Made by a program: the position numbers and the translations under genes. Positions 11,598 to 22,146 of a stretch of 64,000 nucleotides of DNA are shown here, one piece after another. The notes under the pieces were generated by a model. It did no database searches and was not told where the DNA came from. It saw nothing but the letters and a program-made list of their open reading frames with translations. Numbering within the stretch: position 1 is the first letter of the stretch; every line of letters starts with the position of its first letter. Source of the DNA: Girardinichthys multiradiatus (Eukaryota > Chordata > Actinopteri > Cyprinodontiformes > Goodeidae); contig NC_061801.1 of NCBI RefSeq assembly GCF_021462225.1, forward strand, positions 5,390,125 through 5,454,124. Reading direction: 5' to 3'.

Positions 11598-13074
11598 TTG
11601 TCAGTGTATTGGGGAAAAAAAATATTGTTATGAAATAATCCTTAATTTCAACCTGGAGCATCTACAAATCAGTGTTTGTTCCTCCACTTTATTATTTAGA
11701 TGAGTTTATTAAAATCCACAAAGGTTTTTGGTTTTTATATGCTGATGTCTGTTTCCTTTGACAAAATACTCCTGCTTCTTCATAATAAGGGAAGGTAAAC
11801 ACAACAGGTTGAATTTACTCAATATTATTTTAGCAGTAAGTGTTGTGGTTAAGGCTGAAAATGTACAGAGATGATATCATGCAGATTATGAAGATCTCCA
11901 TGGCATTATCAGACTTCACAGAATGACTCATAAGCAGATTTATGTTGAACATCAACATATTTTTGGCTCCCAGAGCCAATCAGACCTCAGGGCTTATGCA
12001 GAGAGATTTTATGTTGTGCATGAGTTGGGAATGCCTCGGATGAACTGGGAAAAGATAGATAAAGAAGGAGGTCCAGGGATCTATACTTGACCTGTTTCCC
12101 CCATGACTCCCACCCAGAAAAGTCCCATAAAATGGATGAGGATCAGCCTCATTAGCTGCCTCAAGTCCAGTTTTGTTTCTGCCATTGTTTAAGCAACCTG
12201 AAACATGTCTATGTAATGTAGCCTGAGCTGATGGAATTATGCAGGTTTCTTACATTCATATCCATCAGGAAGGTCCACACACAAGCCGCCATGGACACAA
12301 GGATTGCTGACACACCAAACGCGTGTTTGGCAGGTCTTTCCCGTGTATTCCTCTGGACAGGAACAGGTAAAATCGTTGAAGGTGACAGAGCATTTTCCTC
12401 TGTTCTGACAGGGCTTGGTCTGTAAAGAGAAGCATGGTGATTGGCTTAGAGTGAACTAACACAGCAAATAAAACAGGCAGAACAAAGAAGAAGAAAACTG
12501 GCAAATGGAGATATGAGCTGGATTGGTCAAAAGCTTAAAATGCAGTTGATATGTTTACATTAATTTGATGGTTATTGCCAATGGAACATTATTTTGGTCA
12601 AAATTAACAATAGGCTAAAGTCTAAGTTTAAATCTAAAGGTGATTTATGTAAAACTAACTATCAGTCTTGTTTATTGTAAAAATGCTGGAGGTTCATTTT
12701 TCAAAGCTAGAAGTTTTGATTAAAACCAAACGTTTTATGTGCAGCAGGAGTATTTTTCTAGAACTTTTAAAGAGATCTTGTCAGTATTACTGGACTGTTA
12801 TGCAGGCAATTGCATCTATAGTGCCGAGAAAAATATTTTACAGATGAATTCTGTTTTGCCTGTTTTTTTGCACTTCAATGCTTTAGTTAAATAATTTTAA
12901 ATGATGGATTACATGTGTTAGGTATTAATTAGTCAACTCAGAGGCAAGAATGATACAGAGTCAGATTTACTTGCAGCAAGGGTAGCTTTGCAGTGCAAGT
13001 CTACAAAGTATTAGCACCCCTCTCTCTTTATTTATACATGCTGGTTCACACACACAGTTCAACAAACATTCAGG
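11598..13074. other. crb2 introns flanking the 12254-12419 exon
   Basis: Apart from the exon I see no gene or strong repeat. Confidence 0.55.
12254..12419 (-). CDS. crb2: crumbs (crb2-like) EGF exon
   Basis: This 166-bp exon begins in phase 0 (TKPCQNRGKCSVTFNDFTC) and covers one EGF repeat plus the start of the short linker before the third laminin-G domain (RVWCVSNPCVHGGLC ... DLPDGYE). Human CRB2 has LVTWNDFHC and EEVPDGFVC at these places. The donor GAAT/GTAAGA splits the final cysteine codon, which is completed by the first bases of the next exon at 7919. The acceptor is CTTTACAG. Confidence 0.87.
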
Positions 13075-13094
13075 GTGTGTGTGTGTGTGTGTGT

Positions 13095-13182
13095 TGGATC
13101 AGAAAGGTCGGGAATTGAACCCAGGACCTTCTTGCTGCAAGGCAACAGTGCTACCAACTGCGCGCCACCGTGCAGCCACAAT
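13095..13182 (-). repeat. Teleost SINE-like repeat fragment
   Basis: Contains the GGAATTGAACCCAGGACCTT...CTTGCTGCAAGGCAAC segment shared with 47254-47603 and 38440-38712. On the minus strand this is tRNA-like (GTTGCCTTGCAGCAAGAAGG then GGGTTCAATTCC). Confidence 0.65.
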
Positions 13183-13184
13183 CA

Positions 13185-13620
13185 ATTCAATTTAATTCAA
13201 AAATTCTTTATTAATCCCAAAGTGAAATTAATTGTTGTTGTAGTTCATATTATGCAGGTTTCTTCAAGGAGCCGTTGTAGATGCTGATGCTTGTGGGCAG
13301 GAAGGATCTCCTGTAGAGGTCTGTCTTACAGCAGATCTGAAGAAGCCTCTGACTGAAGACACTCTGTTGTTGTAGGATAGTCTCATGAAGAGGATGCTCA
13401 GGGTTCTCCATAATGTTCTTCATTTTATGAAGAATCTTTCTTTGCACAATGATCTCCAGTGGCTCCAGAGGAGTCCCCAGAACAGGACCAGAACCTTCTT
13501 AATTAGCTTGTTGAGCTTTTTTAAGTCCCTGGCTCTGATGCTGCTTCCCCAGCTGATGATGGCAGAAGAGATGACATTCTCCACAACATACTTGTAGAAG
13601 ATATGCAAACACTACATAAT
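13185..13620 (-). mobile_element. L2-like LINE, 5'-truncated 3' end
   Basis: The minus strand encodes the end of a reverse-transcriptase protein (LKKLNKLIKKVLVLF; QRKILHKMKNIMENPEHPLH; QQQSVFSQRLLQICCKTD), then a 3' tail ending in AATTGAATTGA-like repeats near 13190. Same family as 34740-35370. Confidence 0.8.
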
Positions 13621-14019
13621 AATACACATCTAAAGCTCGGCAGATCTCACTGCCTCAGCTAAGGTCAAAGTTCATGATTCACGTGCTTCTACAGGTCCTT
13701 CTCAAAATATTAGCATATTGTGATAAAGTTCATTATTTTCCATAATGTCATGATGAAAATTTAACATTCATATATTTTAGATTCATTGCACACTAACTGA
13801 AATTTTTCAGGTCTTTTACTGTCTTAATACGGATGATTTTGGCATACAGCTCATGAAAACCCAAAATTCCTATCTCACAAAATTAGCATATCATTAAAAG
13901 GGTCTTTAAACGAGCTATGAACCTAATCATCTGAATCAACGAGTTAACTCTAAACACCTGCAAAAGATTCTTGAGGCCTTTAAAACTCCCAGCCTGGTTC
14001 ATCACTCAAAACCCCAATC

Positions 14020-14598
14020 ATGGGTAAGACTGCCGACCTGACTGCTGTCCAGAAGGATACTATTGACACCCTCAAGTAAGAGGGTAAGACACAGAAAGAA
14101 ATTTCTGAACGAATAGGATGTTCCCAGAGTGCTGTATCAAGGCACCTCAGTGGGAAGTCTGTGGGAAGGAAAAAGTGTGGCAGAAAACGCTGCACAACGA
14201 GAAGAGGTGACCGGACCCTGAGGAAGATTGTGGAGAAGGGCCGATTCAAGACCTTGGGGGACCTGCGGAAGCAGTGGACTGAGTCTGGAGTAGAAACATC
14301 CAGAGCCACCGTGCACAGGCGTGTGCAGGAAATGGGCTACAGGTGCCGCATTCCCCAGGTCAAGCCACTTTTGAATCAGAAACAGCGGCAGAAGCGCCTG
14401 ACCTGGGCTACAGAGAAGCAGCACTGGACTGTTGCTCAGTGGTCCAAAGTACTTTCTTCGGATGAAAGCAAATTCTGCATGTCATTCGGAAATCAAGGTG
14501 CCAGAGTCTGGAGGAAGACTGAGGAGAAGGAAATGCCAAAATGCCAGAAGTCCAGTGTCAAGTACCCACAGTCAGTGATGGTTTGGGGTGCCGTGTCA
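14020..14598 (+). pseudogene. Tc1 transposase, 5' part, disrupted
   Basis: The N-terminal helix-turn-helix part (RIGCSQSAVSRHLSGKS) and the first catalytic Asp region (LSSDESKFCMSFG) are readable. An in-frame TAA interrupts codon 20 (after DTLK), and the Polinton cuts the gene after VMVWGAVS. The remaining C-terminal part lies at 30463-30894 and includes QHDLAPAHSAK (second Asp) and SPDLNPIEN (Glu), with a TGA after DIVK. Cannot make transposase. Confidence 0.9.
14593..14598. repeat. Polinton target-site duplication, left copy
   Basis: GTGTCA directly before the left terminus, repeated at 30463-30468. The undisturbed Tc1 copy at 58470-60079 has a single GTGTCA at the matching site (GGTGCCGTGTCAGCTGCTGG on its coding strand), confirming the empty-site sequence. 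Confidence 0.9.
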
Positions 14599-14810
14599 GA
14601 GAGAATTTAAGTGCACCCTTTCATCAAACATTTTGACAGGTGGGCGGGACTTCCGGTGAGGGCGGGACTTCCGGTGGGGGCCATATGGGCGCCATGTGGT
14701 TGCCATGTGGGCAGGGGTGTGTGTCCAAGGGGCGTAACAGTGGATGTTGATTGGTTGTCGTCATTAGGGGCGATACCTTAAATGAGTCAATTAAAACACA
14801 GGGGTGTGTT
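14599..14810 (+). repeat. Polinton left terminal inverted repeat
   Basis: About 212 bp, matching the reverse complement of 30229-30462 with a few substitutions and one gap of about 22 bases (present only on the right). It contains two direct 18-bp-spaced copies of GGGCGGGACTTCCGGTG at 14642-14658 and 14660-14676, combining Sp1-like GGGCGG and ETS-like CCGGAAGT (reverse strand) motifs. Confidence 0.92.
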
Positions 14811-14880
14811 TAAGGGTGTTACGGGGAAGGCCTTAAATGAGCCAATTAAAACACACAGGGGTGTGTTTAAGGGTGTTATT
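14775..14880 (+). repeat. Sub-terminal tandem repeat, period about 56 bp
   Basis: CCTTAAATGAG(T/C)CAATTAAAACACA...GGGGTGTGTTTAAGGGTGTTA occurs twice, from 14775 and from 14831. The first copy overlaps the inner end of the left terminal repeat; the second has no partner at the right end. The element is therefore asymmetric just inside its termini. Confidence 0.8.
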
Positions 14881-15560
14881 AATAATCTGTATGTTTTTTC
14901 AGGCGTTAATACATCTAAAAAACAAAACAAACAAAAAAAAAGACATGCATCCTTTTATATTTTTAAAGGTATAATCAACTTAATGTTGACCTATCACATG
15001 AAATCCTAATAAAGGAACTGTGTAACCTGACAGAATTGTAAGTTAATTTTGCTTTACAGCAGGACCTATTTGTTGAATATATGAGCCAGTCTAAATCCGT
15101 TCAAAATAGAAAAGACCTAAAAAAAGTAAATAAATAAAAAAAATTGTGCTTCACTACATCGATGGAACGAGAAAAACCTTCAGCTTCTGCGTCAACATAC
15201 TGGAAAAGCAGCTGAAATAGGTAAGACGAATATCAGATTAACAGAAAAAAAAAAAGAACATCAGTATACTGTTTCCAAGTTACAAATTGACTAGCAATGA
15301 TGTGTTTGTTTTTTAATCATGAGAGACTCCATTTTAGGAAAAAAAAAAAAAAGGAATGATAATTTTAGTTACCTGTAGCTTTTCTAAAAAACATTTTACT
15401 TTTTCATCTTAGAGTTACAGGGGGTTACAACTGTTAGGGGCGATGTTAGGAAGGGGCAGTTACGTCTGTTTCTTAGATAACATATCACCTTTGAACTCAA
15501 GAAGGGTTTTGGTCTTAAAAACATAGTCTTTGCAGTTGAGATAACACTGTCATGTTCTGG
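14811..15560. other. Polinton left noncoding segment
   Basis: Between the left terminal repeat and the first gene. It is A-rich, with no convincing coding frame; short open frames here lack support. It probably holds the leftward promoter region. Confidence 0.5.
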
Positions 15561-15568
15561 TATAAATA
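15561..15568 (+). promoter_or_regulatory. Candidate TATA box for the seven-exon gene
   Basis: TATAAATA lies 123 bases before the ATG at 15691. It is the best promoter-like match upstream of the left-hand genes. This is inference from position only. Confidence 0.5.
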
Positions 15569-15690
15569 CTGTGTGTAAATGTTGGGGCTCTGTTTCATTG
15601 GTTAACCTCAGTGTCAGGGTCTTCAAATGCTGAATGTCTTTGAACCATAACACTTGTTACATTGAAAAATACCAGTACTGACAAGAAAAA

Positions 15691-17131
15691 ATGTCGGTAA
15701 ATATTTCAGGAAACCCGGAAATTGTGGCTTCTTCTTCTGATAATTCACAAAAGCACAATGACATCTTAAAACGTAAGTAAGTAAGTAAGTATCATTAAAT
15801 GCATGTGAATGTTCTCAAATTTTGTTTATATATATTGTTTATATATATATATATATATATAAACAATATATATATATATATTTGTTTCTTTGTCATAGAA
15901 CCCACCGCTGATGACCTTGATGATTTCATCTTGACACAATCAGATTATGGTAAGTAAATGTTAAATGCAATAAAATATATATATATATATATTATAGTTA
16001 ACCCTTGACAATGTTTCAATTTATAGATTTGATGAGAGAGGTAAACCCGAATGATCAAGTTGGAGGGTTCAGCGGCTGGAATCCACACTCCAAATTAAGA
16101 AGGCGAATTATTTCCAAACAAGAAAAACTCGCAACAACTGAACTTTCTTTTAACACAGAAATTACGACAGATTCTTTGAATACCCCCCCGTCAATTATCA
16201 TCATTTCCCCTGAAGACACACCGGATAAGTTACCGGCACCACCAGAAAGTAAGTAAGTCCTAAGAACTATCTATTTTTTCTTTGAGAGTGAATGTATTTT
16301 ATTTATGTGTTATTAGAGACTTTTGTTTTAAACCTCAGATAAAACTGTTTACAGATTCGACTGAGAGCTCTGTGGAAGACATAGTTGTCGAGCAGGAGCA
16401 AGGTAAGGAAATAAAAATTAAATAAAAACAATATATATATATATGTATTTTAAGCATAGTTCAATAAAAATGTCATATAAACCTGTTTACAGATACATCC
16501 AAAGATGCCACATTGAATCCGCCCACCAGAAGGTCGCTTTTCAAAGATCAAGACAGCTTTCAGCAGAACGGCACAGTTTCAGTCCAACAAGAAGTGAAAT
16601 CTGGAGGTTTTACCGCAAAGAATCGGAGTAAGATTTTTAAAAAAACTTGTGTATTTTAAAAACTATTTTCGTTTTATTTATGAACGCTGTGCTGCGCAGC
16701 GTAAGATAACTTTTATTGTCTTCTGTTTTTACAGAATATTTAACCCCGGCCAAAAGACAGCGACTCTTTGCGCTACAAACCAGAGCAACGCTAGTGAGTG
16801 GTTTAATGAACGGTACGTTTTAATTCATACATACATACTGAATTAATTTTAATTCCCCTTTTTTTTTTTTTTTTTTTTTTCAGCTTTAATGTGATTATTT
16901 CAATATATATATATATATATTTATTATCTATTTATTTATTTTTTGTTCATTCTCCTTACAGAGGTAACGTTGATGGTAGGACAGATTGGTCACAGAAACG
17001 GACAGCGCAGGAAGACAGTCTCTACAGCCTCACGGAATCTTCGTAATAAGGCCTCATCGTTAACGCTTCTGGCAGCATGTCAGATTCTGTTAAAGAAGCA
17101 TTTTGGTGACATCAAGGTGATTTTAAACTGA
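15691..17131 (+). CDS. Spliced seven-exon Polinton gene, unknown function (261 aa)
   Basis: I do not recognise this protein. Seven exons can be read: 15691-15772, 15899-15949, 16027-16248, 16355-16402, 16493-16627, 16735-16812 and 16962-17131 (stop TGA). The six introns are 77-149 bp, all GT-AG, with good donors (GTAAGT, GTAAGG, GTAAGA, GTACGT) and TTTACAG/CTTACAG-like acceptors, and every one is phase 1. The joined frame is 786 bases with no stop. The protein is hydrophilic: an acidic, Ser/Thr-rich N-terminal half (for example ADDLDDFILTQSDYD and SPEDTPDKLPAPPE), then basic segments (TPAKRQR, GHRNGQRRK), and a more hydrophobic C-terminus (LTLLAACQILLKKHFGD). It has no signal peptide or obvious enzyme motif. 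Its position at the promoter-bearing end and its acidic-then-basic make-up would suit an early regulatory protein, but that is inference. The last donor-like GTGATT at 17117 could allow an alternative final splice. Confidence 0.8.
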
Positions 17132-17460
17132 ACTGATCACTGTGTTTTTGTTTTTTGTTTTTTGTTTTTTCTGTAGGTTAGTTTTATTTTTATTTTTGTT
17201 TCTTATGTTCATAGAAAATGGATAACCGTTAATGCAGAAGAAAATAGCACACCGTCTCCACACAGCAAAATTATCATAATCCCTCTACGACACACTCCGC
17301 AGATCATCACGGGGGTCATTTCAATACAGGAGTAGCGGTTAGTTCTGATCAAGTAATCAGACTTGCCCTGGATGAAATAAGAAATTTAGTTAATGAACTT
17401 AACGAAATCCCCGTTAATGCATCTCCTGCTAACAGTGAAAATTTAATAAATGAACATCAG

Positions 17461-17730
17461 CACGGTGACGTTTTAAACGTAATCAATCAGGCTCTTTCCG
17501 ATTTGAACAGCGAACCGTCTCCACACAGCAGCATTGAGGAAAATGATTCACCTGACACTCATCAGAATCTTTCTACGTCACACGCCGCAGATCGGCACGG
17601 TGACGTTTTAAACGTAATCAATCAGGCTCTTTCCGATTTGAACAGCGAACCGTCTCCACACAGCAGCATTGAGGAAAATGATCCACCTGACACTCATCAG
17701 AATCCTTCTACGTCACACTCCGCAGATCAT
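17461..17730 (+). repeat. Two tandem 135-bp (45-codon) repeats in the PolB N-terminal region
   Basis: Near-identical units at 17461-17595 and 17596-17730, each starting CACGGTGACGTTTTAAAC, keep the reading frame and encode a Ser/His/Asp-rich stretch. A further degraded, frame-shifted and internally deleted copy of the end of the unit lies at about 17235-17365, so the region has grown by at least two duplications. Confidence 0.85.
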
Positions 17731-20700
17731 CACGGGGGTAATTTCAATACGGGAGTAGCGGTTAGTTCTGATCAAATAGAGCGAGATCCTCCAGCTGTGG
17801 TTGAACGTGAACATTTTAATAACCATGAAATAAGGAGACCTTTTACCATACCGCCGCCCTGTCCAAGTAACGTTCCAGATTTAGCAGCATTCTATACAGA
17901 CATCATGCGTATTATAATTGAATTAGCCGACGCTGCGAGATCGTTAACCAGACGTAACGACGTTGTGCAGCTGGAATTAGTGGGTGAAAATCTCAATCGT
18001 CACATCACATTTACTGTTACAGATGATGGAAATATGATCCTGCCTGCTTTCGAAAACTTCCTCGACGATTTAGTACAATCGAATGCAAATATACCTGTAG
18101 ATAATAACATGGAATTTGTTCTTCAGGTTGTTAATGACCCAGCAGGAGGTTCTAAGCGTAAAGCTGCAGGAACGTTAGACTGTGAACTGTTTAATAAGAA
18201 AATGCGTCATTTGTATATTATAAACAATACCGGTAATCAGTTATGTTTTGCAATCAGCCTCGCACACGTCTCTGATCCTGAGCTCACGGATCACCGTGCT
18301 GTAGAACTGGGGAGGAGATGGCAGCATCAGGCAGGCCTTGACGAGCAAACAGCAGTTACTTTTAGTGATATTGGTAAATTTGAAACCATTCTGAAGAGAA
18401 AAATTGTAGTGTTTCACAGAACCACGGGCTCTACTGCTCTGTGTAAATTTGAGACCAGTTTCCCCGATCGTTCAAACCCTCTGTTTTTGCTGTTATTTCA
18501 AGGTCATTACTATGGGATAAAAAATCTCAAAGGTTTTATGGGGTGCAGATATATTTGTAATTACTGTTACGCCAGCTATCAGAATGCCAATACACACCAT
18601 TGTGAAGGTTATTGTCCAGTGTGTCGAACATATAAATGTATGCAAGAGATTAGCAATCCTGTAAGCTGTGCAGGCTGTCAAAGAATCTGTCGTAATTCTT
18701 CATGTTTCAGCAGACACAGGGAACCGCGCATCAGAAATAGTGCTGAAAGGCCTATGAGTGACTGTGAGTTGGTAAAACTGTGTAAAGTATGCAAACGGAT
18801 ATACGTTATTCCAATCAGTAAACCGAATAAACCACACGTGTGTAATGTAAAATGCAGTATTTGCGGTGAAAATGTACCCCCCAGCCTAGACATTACATGC
18901 GATGATCATAAGTGTTACATTCTGCCTTGCAGTGCAATTAATCAGCTTGATGATAAACTGATTTTTTATGATTTCGAATGCCTCGTCAATGAGAGCGGCG
19001 TGCATACCCCCTTTCTGGTCTGTGCTAAAACGTTGAAAGGTGATGAATGGTACGCTTATGGACTGAATTGCACCCAAAAATTTCTCCTGCATTTCAGGAG
19101 GCCAATGTACAAAGGTTACACCTTAATAGCGCACAATGCGCGGGGGTACGATGGTTACCTGATTCTCACAGCAATGCTGTAGTTAGGCATTAAACCACAT
19201 ATCGTCATGGTAGGGAGTAAAGTTCTCTGTTTAACCGACCCTGATTACAGGTTAAAATACATTGATAGCCTGTCCTTCATGTGCATGAAGCTTAGTGCCA
19301 TGCCGAAAGCGTTAGGCTTTACCGATCAAAGCAAGGGTTTTTTTCCCCACCTATTTTCCTCTGAACAACATCTCCAGTATGTAGGGGCTTTTCCTCCTCC
19401 ATCCTGCTACGCTGTAGAACGCATGAGTCTTCAAGAACAACAGGTGTTTAGCAGCTGGTACAGAGAAGCGAGCAAAGAGGTCTTTGACTTTAAGAAAGAA
19501 GCAATTCGTTATTGTAAAAATGACGTTGAAATTCTTTTTCAAGGATGCTTAAAATTCAGAGACGAGTTCTTTAAGGAGACAAGTGTGGATCCGTTTAAAA
19601 GTATCACAATAGCATCAGCCTGCATGAAGGTTTTTGTAACCAATTTCCTTCCTCCTCAAACCTTAGCCATTCCATCACCTCTGGACTACAGACGTAGCAG
19701 TAAAACGTTCTCCAGCGCGTCCATTCAATGGCTCGGCTGGATTGCAGACAGCAGAGCCATATTTATCGAGCATGCATTAAATAGGGGTGAAAAGAAAATC
19801 GGGCCATATTCAGTGGATGGGTATGCAGAGATTAACGGTGTCAAAGTTGCGTTTGAATTTTATGGCTGTTTTTTCCACGGCTGTAAAAAGTGTTACATGC
19901 CTCATGACAAGTGTCCGTTGAGAGGGGTCGCATTTGAACAGTTTTACGCAGCCACTGTTGAGAGAAGTAAGGTGTTACAAACTGTGTACGGCCTTCGTCT
20001 CGAAGTCATATGGGAGCATGAGTGGATTGAAATGAAAAAATCAGACCCAGGGGTGATCAGCTTTCTTGAGAAAGTTAATGCACCCGAACCGCTATCCCCC
20101 CGGGATGCGCTGTATGGTGGACGCACCTGTCCTATGAAGTTGAGGTACACAGCGGAACCGGATGAAACTGTACACTATGTGGATTACACATCTCTGTACC
20201 CTTATGTAAACGCCAACTGCGTTTTTCCCCTCGGACACCCCACCATCATTTACAAAGATTTTGATGACCCCAGCAGCTACTTCGGTATAATCAAAGCTGT
20301 GGTCTACCCACCACGTAACCTGTTGTTCCCTGTTTTACCTTACAGAACATCCCAAGGTAAACTTGTGTTCACTCTCTGCCGCTCATGCGCTGAATTAAAT
20401 AACCAGTCAGGTCCCTGCATGCATAATGATCAAGAAAGAGCTCTGACGGGAGTTTGGGTGACTGTAGAATTCTGTAAAGCTTTGGAGTGTAGTTATCGTC
20501 TTGCTAAAATCACAGAGGTGTGGCATTTTGAAAAGAGAAGTGATACAATCTTTAAAGGTTACATTCATTGCTTTTTAAAGGGTAAGCAGGAGGCTTCAGG
20601 CTATCCGTCTGAAGCAGTGGATCAGGAGAGTAAGTCAAAGTATATAAGCGACTACAAACTGCATCAGGGCATCCAATTAGACCCTGAGAAAATCGAGATG

Positions 20701-21438
20701 AATCCTGCCAAAAGGCAGGTTGCAAAATTGTGTTTAAACAGTTTTTGGGGGAAATTTGCGCAAAGAAGTGATCTGTCTCAGACCACAGTCATCACTAATC
20801 CTGAAGACTTTTTCAGCTTCATGTTCTCGAGTAAATACAGGGTTAACTATTTTCATTTTTTCAACCCTGAAATGTGTGTAGTGCAGTGGAACTACAGCAA
20901 ACGTGTCATATATCCACCAAGTAAGACAAATAATGTGTTTATAGCAGCATTCACCACCGCTTATGCACGTTTAAAACTTCTCAGCAGCATGGAGAAGTTA
21001 CAGGACAGATTGATTTATATTGACACGGACAGTTTGATTTATGTGACAAAAAGTGGTGAAACTCCTCTGGAATTGGGGAATTATCTGGGTGATCTTACTG
21101 ACGAGTTAGATGGTGACAGCATTTCGGAGTTTGCATCGACAGGACCCAAGAGTTATGCATACCAAACTAAAAACCGTAAAAAAGTAGTGATACGTGCTAA
21201 AGGCATCACTCAGACGCATGAATGCAGCGAGAGGGTCAATTTTGACAGCATCAAAGGGCTGGTCGAGGGCTACTTATAGGGGTCAAGTGAGGGTGTCATT
21301 GAAATCCCCCAGCACACGATCAGGAGGGATAAAAAGAGATTCCGTTTGACAAACGCGACATTTCTTAAAAAGTTTCGACTGGTGTATGATAAGAGACGTC
21401 TTTTTTCTGACGGGACAACTCTGCCTTTCGGTTATTAG
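17503..21438 (+). pseudogene. Protein-primed type B DNA polymerase (Polinton PolB), two in-frame TAG stops
   Basis: This is the replicative polymerase of the element, using a protein primer. Order: low-complexity tandem repeat region (17461-17730); conserved N-terminal domain (LYIINNTGNQLCFAISLAH, about 18210-18270); Cys/His cluster with many CxxC pairs (18540-18900); 3'-5' exonuclease motifs FYDFE, HNARGYDGY and YCKNDVE; palm motifs DYTSLYPY, KLCLNSFWGKF and YIDTDSLIY. All catalytic acidic residues are present. The frame is broken by TAG at 19180-19182, just after exonuclease motif II, and TAG at 21277-21279; downstream codons continue in the same frame to the TAG ending at 21438, whose final residues LPFGY match the usual Polinton PolB C-terminus. 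The start is uncertain: the frame is open back to about 17249 without a clear ATG, and a first exon or a start at ATG 17903 is possible. It could be a decayed copy or depend on stop readthrough; decay is more likely. Confidence 0.9.
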
Positions 21439-21468
21439 AGTTGAAGAAGAAATAAAATAAAAAGTCAC

Positions 21469-22140
21469 ATGGATTTACAGGAGATTGATTTTGATCCTAG
21501 ATTTAGAGCCCCTTTCTCATGTATGATAGTTGGACCCAGCGGCTGCGGGAAAACTTTCTTTGTAAAAAGTATTTTACAAAACTGTAATCATGTCATGGAT
21601 ATTGTTCCAGAAAATATTGTATGGATTTACACATCTTTTCAACCCATGTATGCTGAATTGCAGAAGATGAATAAAAATATTACCTTTGTGGAAGGATTGC
21701 CTCATTCTTTTGAAGATGAAAACCTGTTTCCTCCTGATCAGAATCATCTGATTATTCTAGACGATGTTATTGCTCAAGCCTCAGATGATGAAAACGTGAT
21801 GAAGGTCTTTACCCAGTTTCGTCACCATCGTAATATGAGTGTTATGATGTTGACTCAGAATGTATTTCATCAGGGAAAGTTCAGTCGCACTATTAGTTTG
21901 AACTGTAATTATATGGTGTTGTTTAAGAACCCGAGAGATAAGCTGCAGCTGAATATATTGGCCCGCCAAATGTTTCCATCTCAAAAGGGTCTCTTCTTGG
22001 AGAGTTTTGAAGACGCAACGAGAGAAGCTCATGGATATTTAATCATCGATTTTACGCCTACCTGCCCAGAACATTTCAGACTGAGAACGGGGATACTTCC
22101 TCAGCAGTGGCCTGCTGTGTACGTACCCAGAACAAAGTAA
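21469..22140 (+). CDS. DNA-packaging ATPase (FtsK/HerA, A32-like)
   Basis: A 223-residue P-loop ATPase, the predicted motor that pumps element DNA into the capsid. The Walker A motif GPSGCGKT lies at residues 23-30 and Walker B LIILDDV near residue 90. A sensor-like MLTQN follows, preceded by FRHHRNMS, as in Polinton and virophage packaging ATPases. Length is normal for the family (about 200-250). The ATG follows the polymerase frame by 30 bases, and an AATAAA (21451-21456) overlaps the gap. The frame is intact. Its presence beside capsid genes supports a virion-forming element. Confidence 0.93.
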   Translation: MDLQEIDFDPRFRAPFSCMIVGPSGCGKTFFVKSILQNCNHVMDIVPENIVWIYTSFQPMYAELQKMNKNITFVEGLPHSFEDENLFPPDQNHLIILDDVIAQASDDENVMKVFTQFRHHRNMSVMMLTQNVFHQGKFSRTISLNCNYMVLFKNPRDKLQLNILARQMFPSQKGLFLESFEDATREAHGYLIIDFTPTCPEHFRLRTGILPQQWPAVYVPRTK

Positions 22141-22146
22141 GTCATC

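Larger units (their letters stand above)
13692..14598 (+). mobile_element. Tc1-like transposon, left part (split by the Polinton)
   Basis: Starts CAGGTCCTTCTCAAAATATT after TA at 13690-13691, and its right part ends with the inverted counterpart at 31172 followed by TA. The two parts sum to about 1.61 kb, equal to the intact relative at 58470-60079. The transposase starts MGKTADLTAVQKDTIDTLK at 14020. Confidence 0.93.

Noticed and set aside
14782..15009. 75-codon plus-strand frame inside the Polinton left end
   Set aside because: It is just the 56-bp tandem repeat read in one frame.
17503..17730. CRISPR-like direct repeats
   Set aside because: Only two long in-frame coding repeats with no spacers, in a eukaryotic genome.
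19180..19182. Stop-codon recoding in PolB
   Set aside because: No frameshift signal or readthrough context recognised; kept only as an item to exclude by comparing copies.
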